Assembly: GCA_003255025.1 (NCBI GenBank)
Contig: QANY01007224.1
Span: forward strand, 62,001 to 126,000
Source of the DNA: Datisca glomerata
Lineage: Eukaryota; Streptophyta; Magnoliopsida; Cucurbitales; Datiscaceae
Length of the DNA stretch: 64,000 nucleotides
Direction of reading: 5' to 3'
Below are positions 34,761-46,765 of the stretch, piece by piece. Position numbers and translations under genes: made by a program. How positions within the stretch are numbered: the first letter of the stretch is position 1; each line of letters begins with the position of its first letter. Below the pieces are notes generated by a model that saw nothing but the letters and a program-made list of their open reading frames with translations, was not told the DNA's origin and made no database searches.

Positions 34761-34928
34761 CACCAGTTCTTAATAATGACTTGAAGGATTCAAGTTGTCA
34801 TAAAATATATATAATTTATGTACTAGTGAAATTAAAAAACTCTCATATCAGTTTGTTTATTGGCATAATCAAATAAGGAATAATTCCACTGACTCTTTAG
34901 GTTATTTGTGAGGACATGATGTCTAACA

Positions 34929-35003
34929 AGTGTTTGATAAAATGGCTCTTCGAGTGTTTGATAAAATGACTCTTCAAGAGTTTGATGAGTCAGTTATTGG
35001 TCC
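34929..35003 (+). repeat. 24-bp tandem repeat, 2-3 copies
   Basis: AGTGTTTGATAAAATGGCTCTTCG is followed by AGTGTTTGATAAAATGACTCTTCA and a partial third copy. It lies just upstream of the GRF zinc-finger remnant. Confidence 0.7.
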
Positions 35004-35027
35004 GAGACTATTTTTTGTATTCTAAAC

Positions 35028-35446
35028 ATGTGTATGTACAATATGTCAAGTTCTAATGCCAATGATTTTTCATATGGAAGATTTAGATTTGTTGATAAAA
35101 TGTGTGCTTGCGGAAGAATAACTGTTGTGAAAATATCAGAGTCGAATCGAAATAAAAGTAGGTTATGTTACTGTTGCTTGGAAACAAATATGGGTATTTT
35201 GGATGGCGCAACCCTCTTGAGGAAATGAGTGAAACTAGTAGCAAGAACAATGATTTAAAAGAACTTAAGGACGAGCTCCAACGCATGGATATAATGATTC
35301 AAGCATTAGAGTTGGACAGGCACGTTGAATTTTTTTTGCATGTTTGCGTTCTATGTTTTGCCTTTATAATTGTGGCTATTGTTAATGGCAATAGGACCGA
35401 TTGTGATATTAATCATTATGTAGTTATTGTTACCCAGCCAAAATAA
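35028..35446 (+). pseudogene. GRF-type zinc finger / coiled-coil / transmembrane protein, frameshifted
   Basis: The first frame (ATG 35028, possibly truly starting at MSSSNAND 35043) encodes MCACGRITVVKISESNRNKS, the first half of a GRF zinc finger (CxCG). A one-base slip near 35175-35190 moves the frame to LGNKYGYFGWRNPLEE, the second half, then a coiled coil (KNNDLKELKDELQRMDIMIQ) and one membrane span (CVLCFAFIIVAIV, about 35340-35385). This architecture is that of small plant GRF proteins similar to At4g04775, many of which sit in repeat-rich DNA. The frameshift suggests a pseudogene; the location in a transposon nest fits. Confidence 0.7.
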
Positions 35447-35939
35447 TTGTAGTATTAGTTAGATATTTTTATGTGTGAACTTGTTGTATACTTAGTGCAA
35501 GCACATATGGGGATTGTAGTTGAACTAAATTAATTTTTTCTACACTATACGGTGGAGAATGCTTGTTGTCCCACTAAAACAACTGACATAAATGAGATTG
35601 TTTTAAACCTTAAAAAAAGGTACATATTGGAAACGGGGAAACATAATTAGCCATATACAAAAGTTTGATAAATTTTACAACTACTCAACTTTCAAAATTC
35701 TACTCACAGTAGGAACTTACATGTGAGTCTCATACAATAACTTTAGGTGAACCTCGAACTAACGCCAGTGCAATGATCGACAAATAAGCTTGTTGTTTGA
35801 CGATGATCATGTGTAAGATGTCAAAAGAGCACGTATGAATATTTATTAACTTTGTTATTTTAAGGTACTTTGAATATCGCACATTATTAGCTTGCAGCCT
35901 CCATGTACATAATTTTTTTATCACCAACAATGTCGGCGT

Positions 35940-36185
35940 GGATTTGAAGATTTGAAGAATTCAAGTAGTTGTTCATGACTACTTTAACTCTTTAAATAGT
36001 TAATTTTATTATGTCTATCAGCAAACCAGAGATCACGTGACTACTTAAAGGGGTTCAAGTAGTTTGTTATGACTACTTGAACACTTCACGTATGTATTTT
36101 ATTCTGTCAGCCAAGAACTCATATACTATGTGACTGCTTGAAAAATTTAAATAATTATTTTTATTATGCCAATAATCAGATAATT
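35940..36185 (+). repeat. ~95-bp palindrome-bearing tandem repeat, right block
   Basis: Two to three diverged units with GACTACTTGAACACTTC, AGGGGTTCAAGTAGT and TCAGCAAACCAGAGATCACGTG phrases. It is the same family as 28207-28503 but more diverged. It ends about 400 bp upstream of L2HGDH. Confidence 0.7.
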
Positions 36186-36583
36186 ATTTCAACCATTTCT
36201 TGCGCTTAGAAAAAGAGAATAATGTATAACTAAGTGCATCTTGTTGAAGAAGAATAATGAACCTGCTGAGGAAATAAGAAGAATGAGTGGATGAGTCTCT
36301 TTGAAGCAGAATCACCGCACCAGAGAAGAAATAAGGATCATTAGAGAAGAAAAAGAGAGAATATAGAAAAGCAAGACCAAGAGGAAGATGGAGAAAGACT
36401 TTTATTTGAGAATTGAGTGTTGATTTGATAACAGCATTGAGGAGTGTAATGAATAACTTTATCTGAATTGATTTTGTGTGTTCTGAGTATAGATTTTTTA
36501 AATCTGAGAAATTAGTATAAATTTCTAAATAAAAGTTGAGAAAGTGTTATTTATTCAAAGGAACCAGAGAGAGTGAGATAGAT

Positions 36584-39500
36584 ATGAATCGATTATCGAG
36601 CTGTTCAAAGCCTGCAGAGAAGCTCGGGGTTAAATTGAAGATGCTGAATCGAGCTATTCAAAGCCTTCAGAGAAGCTTGGAGATTAATAAATTCCGAAGG
36701 GCTTCATCATCGCTGTCCGGTAATTGTCCAAAAGAAAATGTGGACTGCGTAGTGATCGGGGCTGGTGTAGTTGGAATAGCAGTGGCTAGGGAGCTAGCTC
36801 TCAAGGGAAGAGATGTTCTAGTTCTCGAATCTTGCACTGCCTTTGGCACCGTTACCAGTTCCCGGAACAGCGAAGTCATTCATGCCGGCGTCTACTACCC
36901 ACCCAATTCTCTCAAGGTCAGTTCCCTTTATTTATTCATAAATTACCTTAATTTTCTTCATTAACCAAGTCGAGCGGGCGAGTAGACAATTATGACAAAA
37001 AATGTTAAACGAGGTGAATTAGCTTCAATTTTATATGTATTCAGATTTTGTATGTGTGTAAGTATCACTCAATCAATATTCTGGCTCTCTTTCAGTTCTT
37101 TTGAGTCCTATTAAGATGTTTGTACCTTGCAGAAATAAGTATGCAGTTTGGAAATTCTTTTATTTAAGATGAAAAGCCATTATATCTAAGCTCTGTAATT
37201 TTGATCTTAGTGTATTTTCGTTGTCTCTAAAACAAGGGGTCAGAAAAGAAGTGGTTAAGTGACGCCATTGCCTATTTGCCTAGCTTTCTATCTGTAGTTA
37301 GACCAGTGCATGACGGAATTTGGTAGTATAAATGATAGGTTATCTTTAGATAAATTTATTTTGAAATTCAGTGTTCAGAATGTATGGATGAACAAACTGT
37401 TAATTCATTGGCTAATGGTGAAAGCGTGCAGTAGTTTCTTTGTTGTAAAAGCAATTACTCTTCTATAGTTTCCTTACGTGAGTGTTGATTCAATCAGGAT
37501 ACTACGAAGATGATTGCTTTTGGTCATTTCATTTACTGTTCATATGGCTGCTTCATAGATGCCACAGACAGAAGTTTGCTTGTGAAAAAATCTATTTATA
37601 ATTCACAGATTGTTTTAGTCTAATTGGACAAACTTCATTTTGATCATGACTATCAAATTTTATTGCACACAAAAACCGAATGCTATAAAAAATAGGTCAT
37701 CACTGATGATATGTACATTGCTTGTAAAAGCATTTAGTTTTCCTGCACTTCCTGTACAATCAAAGGCACTCTCTTTGTTTTTGTAACAATAGAGAGATTC
37801 ATAAAAGATCTCTGTATTAACAGACTCTAACAACATTGCAGGCAATCTTTTGTGTAAGAGGAAGAGAATTGCTTTACAAGTACTGCTCTGAACGTAATGT
37901 TCCTCATAATCAAGTCGGCAAACTAATAGTTGCCACTAGATATTCAGAGGTTCCAAAGTTGAAAGATATAATGAGTCGGGGACTTCAAAATGGGGTTGAT
38001 GGTTTGAGGCTACTTGATGGTCATGAGGCCATGAAAATGGAACCTGAATTGCAATGTGTGAAAGCCTTATTTTCACCTGTTTCTGGGATTATTGATACCC
38101 ATTCTCTAATGCTATCTTTAGTGGTATGCATTTCACCTACCCTGTGCTTTTAGTAAACGGGCTTGTATCACTCTTGTAGTTTATTATAAATTATTCTGGG
38201 GAGTTGTTTACAGTTTTCAAGTTTTTAGACTTGCACATGACAGGATAACCCTTATGTGGGTCCAGGGAGAGGCTGAAATTCATGGGACAACCTTCTCCTA
38301 CAATTCAACTGTTATAGGAGGACATCTTGAAGGAAATGAAATGCACCTTCATGTTTCCGAAACTAAACATCTTGAAAAATGGGATGGGAGGAATCCATTA
38401 CACCCAGATTTGGTACTGATTCCTAAACTTGTAGTTAATTCTGCAGGCTTGGGTGTCCTTTCCCTTGCAAAGAGATTTGATGGACTGTGTAATGGTTTTA
38501 TTCCTCCTTCCTATTATGCTCGTGGTTGCTACTTTACATTATCTAAGAGTGGAGTTCCTCCATTCAAACACTTAATATATCCTATTCCAGAGGACGGTGG
38601 CCTTGGGGTGCATGTTACCCTGGATTTGAATGGTCAGGTCAAGTTTGGTCCAGATGTTGAATGGATTGATGGTGTTGACGACATATCTAGCTTCCTGAAT
38701 AAGTATAAATTGCTTCCCTATTATCTCATTCAAATGATATTTGTTAATTCAAAATACATTTTTAGTGCTAGAGTTAAAATATGCAAGCGGTCGAACCTCA
38801 TTGAAGAAGATGCTTGTTGCACTTAAGGAAGAAAACTCCATGTATATGTTTCAGAGGGGCACCAATTGTTATGGAGGATCAGATGCATAGGACGAGTCAT
38901 GTTCATTTATTTACTTCACCTATTTAGAAGAATACTTGCAGGATTCGCCCTATTTGTCATTGTGATATATGCTTCTATTGGCTTATTGTGGACTCTTACA
39001 TCTATCCTTTTGTCTTTAGATGGAGTGTATGTTCTTGAATTAGACATGTAGTGTCTCATTAGTTCTCCCGCAAGGCTTCCTTAAGGGATGAAAGACACAT
39101 AAATTTTTCTTAGCATTAAAGAAAATAACTCCTTAAAAAATGAGTTTTTTTTTTTTAATTTTGCAAGGATGGAAAATGATTGTGACGTGCATAGATTCTT
39201 GTAGTTATGGTCCTTGGCAATGAGCATCTGTAGTATAATGCTTTTTGTTCCTTTTTCTTTTCATCTCTTACCTGCTGTGTCTAAGTGTTCTTATATATTG
39301 TTGTCCTCGTGTTAGTGAAACACGTTCGTGCTCCCACACAAGCTTGATGAAACTTTATTGTAGGTTCGACTATTCCGTATCATCTAGCCGTGTTAAGCGG
39401 TTTTACCCAGAGATAAGAAAGTACTATCCAAATATGAAGGATGGATCTCTGGAACCAGGGTATGCAGGAATCCGACCAAAACTTTCAGGACCGCAGCAAA

Positions 39501-40455
39501 TCCCTGCTGATTTTGTTATACAGGTAATAATCTCTTAAAGTCTTACTTGTTTAAAGCACGGAATGATGAATGTATACATTGACCAACTACATACACCGAT
39601 ACTCAAATCGTCATTGGCTTGATATTGAATTTATAAAAGCAACTGATTTTAATTACATCTCTTGCTCAATATAAATTTAGTTTCTTCTAAAAAAGAACTA
39701 GTAAAATGATAACATCTCTTGCTGTGCATCACCTCTATTTTTGTGTGCTAAAAAATTTGAACTCCCGCTACTGTTTTTCCTAGCCATTGTATGCCATGTG
39801 GTATGCCGACGTCTAAGGCTGCTGCAAAATTGTTGGGCAAAAATTTCCAGATCAAGGCTGATATGAATTTCCTAAAATGAATGTCGATGTGGAAGCTAGA
39901 ATGAGCTCGTTTTCAACTCTGCAGAATTCTTGAATCATTTTTGTCTGCTAGAAGCTTGTTTCCTTTTTCTTCTGTAGTCTATTAGATTAAAAGATCTTTT
40001 CACGTGAATAATATCCCCTGATAAGAGTCGGAATATGACAAAATAAGGTGTAACAATTTTTGTCTTATGAGATTGTTGTATGCCGACGTCTTGTTTTAGA
40101 TTCTGTTTCAATTCTGTTGTCAAGTTGATTTCATTCACAAGACGATCGGATCCTCAAATTACTTCAATCACTTGTGAAATCTGTACACTAATATTTACTA
40201 ATTGTTTCTGCAACCTTCTGCGTGTTTTTCAGTTTCCATCTTCTTTTTCTTGATATGTCATTATACTGTGGTGAACATGTGATTATCTTAATAACAATCG
40301 ATGAATAAGGCCTGAAGATGTAACTTCATTTCATGCAGGGGGAGGACACTCATAAGGTTCCTGGTCTTGTAAACCTCTTTGGAATTGAGTCACCTGGTTT
40401 AACTTCAAGCTTGGCAATTGCAGAGCATGTAGCTACTAGATTCTTGAGAGCATAG
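36584..40455 (+). CDS. L2HGDH: L-2-hydroxyglutarate dehydrogenase, 5 exons
   Basis: This FAD enzyme oxidises L-2-hydroxyglutarate to 2-oxoglutarate in mitochondria, a metabolite-repair reaction. Exons are 36584-36916, 37842-38123, 38266-38702, 39364-39523 and 40339-40455, all with GT-AG borders. Lengths 333+282+437+160+117 close in frame to 442 aa. The N terminus is Ser/Arg/Lys-rich with few acids, as for mitochondrial import. Residues 57-76 hold the FAD-binding [14 protein letters not shown] (GxGxxG). [42 protein letters not shown] and the C-terminal [14 protein letters not shown] are hallmark family motifs. The start is the first ATG; an in-frame TTG lies 48 bases upstream. Exon 5 and its 3' flank have an inverted decayed copy at 60-62.6 kb. 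Length equals the family norm. Confidence 0.95.
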
Positions 40456-40957
40456 AGATCCATACGCTAAATCATTTCATTTCAAATAATCGACTGTTTT
40501 TTTGTCGTCTCTCCAAAAGAAGGTAAGTGATGGTTCTGTTTCCTATTCAGCGAAAGATAGATCAAACAGTTGACAAAATTGTTCTCTCATTGAAGATTTT
40601 CTTTTTATCCCCTCACAAGGTGGTTTTCAGATTGCTTGACATTTGCTCTATGTTAATGGCTGTGGCTGGAAACCCTGTGAATAGTGTGTTGTGATTTTAT
40701 TGGGGTAAGATGGACTTTTGATCCTTCAAGTTTACTCTAATTCTCATTTGTCTCACTAGGTTTGATTTCCTTAATCAAGTCCTCGAATAGTTCGAGACGG
40801 TGAAATCAAGTCATTTCATAAAGTTTCAGACCTTGAGATCACTTGTGTTGTCCATAACTTGGATTTTTATAATTCGCATCAAGGTATGTTTCGGTTTTCA
40901 AAGTTTGAGGCTAATAGAAGGACCTGATCGCAACATTTTAACTTATCAAGAACTTAA

Positions 40958-41145
40958 CCCCAAGGGAGCTGGCCTAGTGGTAAGGGCGAAAACTGGGATG
41001 TGTTAATTAGGCGCACCTCTCTGGTTCAGTGTTCCTTAGCGTCAATTTCTTGGGATCATTGGTAGGTCTCCCTGTCGAACTTCTAAGGGTCCCATGAGAA
41101 TAGTCGAGCGAAATCAGGATACGCACGGTCATCCAAGAAAAAAAA
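40958..41145 (+). mobile_element. tRNA-derived SINE with poly-A tail
   Basis: It begins CCCCAAGGGAGCTGGCCTAG. An A-box-like TGGCCTAGTGGTAAG is followed by a degenerate B-box (TGGTTCAGTGTTCC) and it ends in an A-rich tail (41137-41145). Imperfect target duplications flank it: TTATCAAGAACTTAA (40943-40957) and TTACCAAGAACTTGA (41146-41160). It lies ~500 bp downstream of the L2HGDH stop. The copy in the inverted duplicate has a better B-box (GGTTCAATTCTCC). Confidence 0.82.
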
Positions 41146-41160
41146 TTACCAAGAACTTGA

Positions 41161-43248
41161 TTGGGGAAATTAGACTGACATAGACTAAAGTGAGAATAGC
41201 GTGAACTTAGAGAACCAAATATGCATTTCCCCATCTTATTCTTATGAAGACATTGTTAATACAACACAGCATGATCTTTTCTTGGATGAGCCTTTTCATC
41301 TTCATTTAACACTCAATGTATTAGCCTTTTATGGATCCACATGTTATGGATTAATGTGCAACTGTGGTGCTGTTGTATGATGGGGAATTAATTGCCTAAT
41401 TATGATGTTTGGTTCCTCTCATCAGTAGAGAATTCAACCCTACACTACAACTACGTCGTTTTGTTTAATAATTGTTGACTAAACGGGACTAACGAGGTAT
41501 TAATCCATTTGTATGAGATCATTTTGGATCCACATTTTTAAATGTACTAGTAGAAAAATGCTTGCTTCACACGTGTTAAGTAAGTTAAAGTATAGGTAAA
41601 AAAAATAAAATTAATAATAATGTTAAAATGAAGACATTATTTTTTTAAATGATTGTAAATATAAATTTAAAATAAAATCATATTAATAATAAATACATTA
41701 GATTGTTCATAATATTATTAAAATTTTACTACATAGAATTACTGTTTAAATAATATACAAAACGATTATTCATTAATGTGTTAGATTTTATCATATTAAG
41801 AGATAATTTCTCATTTTTATAAATGTCTATCTCAATTCATTTGTATGAATTTTCATGTTCTGATAACATTAAAGATATTCTATAATATTTAATTTTTATA
41901 ACTAACAAATAATTTCTTGTTGGCCCAAAATAACCTCGAGATTGATTTTTACGGATGTGTATGTTTCTATTTGCGTCATATTATGAAAATGCTTAATTTT
42001 ACAAACTATTTGTAAATAAATTATTATTGAATAAAAATTAATATTTTATTATATAAATTATATTAAATGAGAAAATATGTAAAAATCTTAAATTATATTT
42101 TATTTCAAAGAGACTTAAAGGATGAAAAAGAGAATCTCATTTAAGTCAAGACCGTTCCTCTTACCAACATTAGTAAGAAATGTAACTGACAAATGATTTT
42201 GACATTTGTCCATTTTAATCTTATGGTTCAACATTATTTTGACAATTCATTTAATGTTAAATTTCTACTTTTGGTAACCAAAATCTCAAAATTGCAAAGA
42301 TTTTCCATTAAATTTTCTCAAAATGGTTTGATACACTGTATTTACTCTACCATCATCATGATCACTGTTGAATTGAGAAATCGGAGGCTAAATGAGGTAA
42401 TATGCTTCTGTCCTCGATGAAATGTGTCGTTATCACAAACTCATATTTCATCATAATTTCAAATTTTCGATTATAATTTGATTTAGTAGATATTTATAAA
42501 GTATAAATGATCTGAAAATTATGTTATGAAATTCTTATCAAACCCGTGCTCACTTACTCAAAGTAAACTAGGTTCAACATGAAGAATCATAGAATGAATT
42601 AAATTGTGTTGGACAATTGTGTATTGAAAATAATGGGAAATAGAATATCAAAATAAAATGAATTTCTACAAAAAAAAAAACAATTCTCCTGTTATTATTT
42701 GATTTGTCATTAGTAATATGCAATGACTAATGAAAATTTTAGTTGAAATTCATTTTATTTCGATATTCAATTTCCCTATTGTCTTCCATACACGATTGCA
42801 CAATGCAATTTAATTCATTTCATAATGGGGGTAGTTTAATTTGGGTTAGTGAGGATATGTTTGTTGAGTATTTCATAGCATAATTTTCTAGATCCTTTAT
42901 AGAAACGCACTGCAGCAAATTATCATGAAAATTTAGAAATTATAATGAAATATGGGGAAAATGATAATGGTATATTTCTTTGTGACGATAGAATCGATAG
43001 TATGGTAGTTTTGAAAATGATATGTTAATAGAATTGTGCCGATTTCCTAATCTATGGTAGTATTGATAATAGAAATTATAGAATAAATGCAGCGTATCAA
43101 AATCATTTAAAATGAATCATTTTAAACAATTAGATTAAAATGAACAAATGATTAAGCAATTATATTGATTACTAATATTGGTTAGGGGAACTGCCCCTTT
43201 ATCTATTATATAAGTTTCATATTCTTTACAAATTCAAAAACGTACCTT
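41161..43248. other. AT-rich intergenic between L2HGDH and KNL2-like
   Basis: No gene was seen apart from the foldback element at 42585-42826. The part nearest 43249 probably contains the KNL2-like 3' UTR. Confidence 0.5.
42585..42826. mobile_element. Foldback MITE-like hairpin
   Basis: Two arms of about 80 bp (42585-42666 and 42745-42826) are inverted copies. ATGAATTAAATTG starts one arm and CAATTTAATTCAT ends the other, and AAATAAAATGAATTTC faces GAAATTCATTTTATTT. The loop is about 78 bp. Arms differ at roughly one base in six. No transposase is encoded; it may be a MITE or a hairpin RNA source. Confidence 0.75.
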
Positions 43249-45295
43249 TCATTTTCTAACGTCCTTCAGCCTCATACTTGATCTTCGGCCAGCTGATGAG
43301 ACGTTTTTTTCTTCACACCTGCTCAATCTTGTCATGCTTCGAGTGCAAACACCTCTGCTTGTGCTAAGGAAATTCTTACCTGCCTTAGATCTACTTTCCC
43401 TCACTTTATAATTGTTTGGAGTCTCGGTTAGTCCAGGTTCGGCATTTTTGGCTGGACTATTACTTCCCGTGTGTAAGCACTTCATTATGTAAGGATGATT
43501 GCTGACACCCGAAATCAAGAGATCACGTACTCGTGTCAACGGAAGATCATCAAAATCAAGGGGAGTATTACTGTTTGTAGTGTTAGAATCATGAACGATT
43601 GTTCCAGAAAATTCTTCACCACAAGAAGTAGCATACTTTTCCCAGTCAAAGGGAAAACCAAGACGAAAACGATTGCACACCTAATCACATTAGCTTGAAG
43701 CATTAAACTTGAGAAAATTTTCACACCTGCTCAATCTTAGTAGATAATTTTATCGTACTGTCACAATATATCCATATCATGAAAAAATCAGATCATTACG
43801 GTATATATATCTCCCGTACAAGAGAAGGATTGTGTATACCTCTGGTGGGAAGCCGTTTTGAGAAGTACGAGACCCATTTATAAAACCAGTTATAGTGATG
43901 ATCATCCCATCAATTGTCTCAAGAATTGTGGTTTCGTGTCTATTAGAAACTGCTGCAGAAGAGAATACTCTAATCCCAGCTCTTCTGTAACATTCAACCA
44001 AAAAATCTTTCAACACAAGTAATATTCTGTTCTAATTATTTATTATGACCACGAATCTTACTGATAAAAAAAATTAATTATGACCACGAATCTAATTCAT
44101 AGAAATACAACAAGGCTTAAATACTACTTTAGTCTTTTCTCTCTTTTTTTTTCACATTACGGTCCTTAAACTAAGAAAACTTTCATTTTAGATCAGGGAA
44201 ATACGTTAAAAACCAAAACTAAAGAAACATTTTTCAGAATAGACCATTTTAATGTTTGTTGATAGAAAAGACTGAAATCAAAATGTTGTGCTAGTTTAGG
44301 GATCATAATTGGGAAAAAAAGATAAGGAACTAAAAGAAATTTGGTTAATAATCTATAAACTAAAATAAGATTGAAATCAAATAACAATCTCAGAACAATG
44401 TGTACACCCTAGTCACAATATTTTACACTCATTACATAAGTCATGCTTGAACTCATACGATTTAAACCAAATAACAATCTCATTTCTATGAATTTATTGG
44501 ATTTAAACCAAGTAAGAATCTCATACCACTGTGGGAAATAAATTCATCTCAGAATATAGTATAGAGGTAAATTCTGGTCGTGATTTTTTGGTACCCATTA
44601 AAAAATCATGCTTGAATTCATAGGATACAAGCCCAATAACAATATCATTCCTATGAATTCAAAGAAACCAAATAACAATCTTAGAACAATGTATACACTT
44701 ATTTCTTCAATTCATCTCAGAGTTTAGTATAGAGGTAAACTCTGGTCACAATTTTTATACTACCCATTACATAAATCATGCTTTTATTAGAATCTCAAAT
44801 TCTAAAGTCTTCTCTAATTTCTAGTGAAAACCCGGAAATGAAAAATAGAAAAGAAAAAAAAAGAGTAAGAAACATAAGATAAATAACCTCGTTTCATATA
44901 TGGTGCTGTAAAGTTTGAGTAATTTTTCGATATAGAAGAAGAGAGAACCAAGTGAGTCTACTAATAAAAAGGGAAAATCAAAGAAATGATCATACTCCCT
45001 TGAAGAAAACCCTCCAATAGCCAAACCCTTGCCATTACCACCAACACTGGGCTTTAACAGCCACCAATCATGCAATGAGACCTACAGAATCACATTCAAA
45101 GAATTGAATCAATAAAGAGTTAAGAAGAAGAAGAAAAAAAATGCACTAGAAGAGTAAAGAATAAATTAAGGGAAGCTTCAGAGACATTACAGCTCGAACT
45201 CGAAGTGAGGTGGGGACGGTGAAAGTGATGGGGTTAATGATCTGGGCTTTGGGAGTTTCGGTAATCGTGGTTGTGTTTGCATTCAATTTGGACAT
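43249..45295 (-). CDS. KNL2: SANTA-domain KNL2-like centromere protein, 4 exons (short form)
   Basis: KNL2 (M18BP1 relative) recruits the centromeric histone CENH3. Exons are 45295-45191, 45081-44996, 43984-43840 and 43680-43249, with GT-AG borders; 105+86+145+432 close in frame to 255 aa. The SANTA domain spans about residues 36-126: VSLHDWWLLKP, GLAIGGFSSRE, RVFSSAAVSNRHETTILET, IITITGFING, NGFPPEV, then RLGFPFDWEKY. The C-terminal exon is Ser/Arg/Lys-rich and ends RRSSMRLKDVRK. No CENPC-k motif (PPL-Y/F-W type) is seen, so it resembles the short beta-type plant KNL2. The frame of exon 1 extends 17 codons upstream without ATG to a GTG, with a TAG at 45373-45371, so the ATG at 45295 is taken as start. 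Intron 2 is about 1 kb. Confidence 0.85.
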
Positions 45296-46270
45296 TTTCA
45301 AGGTGCATGTAGCAGCATGCGCAGCTCTACTTCTGGTTACGACCACGGTGGAATTGCACCAACTTGTGTTCTATGATGTTTCGCAGTGAGTATTCACAAT
45401 GGCGATGTGGAAGTACAATGCAGGACCTTCATTAAGCCGCCAAGCTTCCGTTAGACAAAAAAGAAAAATTGAAGGGGGGAAAAAAGCAAAGCAACAAAAC
45501 TGACAGGAAAAAAGAGAAAGATGTGTGAAATTGTGAGTTTGGGAAAAAAAATTGGAGGGAGTTTCCAAATAATTTTTTGTTTAAAAACGTAGAAAATTTT
45601 ATAAATTAGCTTTCCAAACAAAGCCAGAATTTCTGAACTAGCATAATGATTTTTGTGAGTCACGATATAGGAGCTAACTCACCTCTTCCACAAGTCTATT
45701 TCTCCACCCAAGTCTATAGCAACCGGGCATAGCTCCAATAGGTGTGTCCTCTCACCTGCATTTTTTTATTTATAGGGCACTTATATCATATGAATTCAAC
45801 ACCATGATGCAAATAACTCTCGACCATACCGATGCCAACCTTCATGGATAAAAGGAGGGTAGAGAAAATTGGCAGGTGATATGTTGGTTTCCTGGAATGA
45901 TGCTCTCAATGCTGGTGTTTTCCCACGACAAGGGGGTCGGCTAAGAAGCTCCTAGAAAACAATATGACTGTGCAAGGAGTAGAAAGCTAGATTCCCCAAA
46001 CTTAATTTGAGAAAGAAAAAACCACTGTTAAACGTCTGATTCCTAACAAAGCTTAAATTTGATCTGATAAACCTTGCAAAAACCGCCTTTCCTACTAGGT
46101 CTACTTATGTGAATAAAGAACTTTTACTCACAAGAAAAGCCTGGACAGGGTTGTTATACTTGTACAAGACAAAGAACACCAAAATAAAAACGGTTTTGAA
46201 GCTCCAAGTCTACGCCAATGCTTCATCTCTACAACGTTACAACACAAAGTTCAGGTGATGTCCTTTCTTA
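45296..46270. other. Intergenic upstream of KNL2-like, no gene seen
   Basis: Includes the KNL2-like 5' leader and promoter. No TATA box was clear. The remainder to 46270 has mixed composition but no frame with recognisable similarity. Confidence 0.4.
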
Positions 46271-46765
46271 CTACTAGGATTTATAGTTTTAACACTCACA
46301 AATGAAGGAACCACTGGAGTTCCAGCAGGCGCAGCCGGCGTAGGCGGCACATGAGGGGCTTCTGGCACATTGCCCGCAACAATGGCAGCGAAGAAGACAG
46401 AAGACTAATCAACAACGAAAATGAAAAAAAAAAAATTGAACATCACCTCCACCTAAAAGACAGAGACAGAGAAGAAGACAGAAGCTACACCTGAGAATAC
46501 AGAAATAGAGAAGAATAAGAAGAAGTAAGGAAAATGAAACCAACAGGGGAAAATTTAACAAATTACCTGGAAGATGCGAATGCAATAGGGCCACGTCTCT
46601 TAACCACCTACCGATTTTTGACAGAACAACTTAACAGCAACAAGATGAAGATGACAAGCAAAAGAGAAGGCGAGAAGAAAAATGAAATTAAAAAAAAAAA
46701 AAAAAAAAAAAGAAAACCCTAACAAGAACCCTCCGCCGAAGATGAAGATAAGTTTTTTTTTAAAT
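46271..46765 (-). other. Possible transcribed unit with Pro/Ala-rich terminal exon
   Basis: On the minus strand, 46740-46712 reads like a plant 5' leader (CGGCGGAGGG, TTAGGGTTTTC), followed by a 22-T run. A GTAATTTG donor follows CATCTTCCAG (about 46563). A terminal stretch open from about 46404 to 46250 reads AAIVAGNVPEAPHVPPTPAA and then GTPVVPSFVSVKTINPSSKK. No ATG joins these parts convincingly. It may be a small secreted-protein gene, a non-coding transcript or a remnant; I do not recognise it. Confidence 0.25.
46690..46711 (+). repeat. A homopolymer, 22 bases
   Basis: Uninterrupted A run on the plus strand, next to AACCCTAACAAGAACCC. Confidence 0.85.

Noticed and set aside
36667..36879. 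Minus-strand open frame across L2HGDH exon 1
   Set aside because: Antisense shadow of a strongly conserved plus-strand exon.
40970..41060. A tRNA gene (A-box and B-box-like text)
   Set aside because: No cloverleaf can be closed, and the sequence continues into a poly-A-tailed unit with flanking duplications. It is a SINE.
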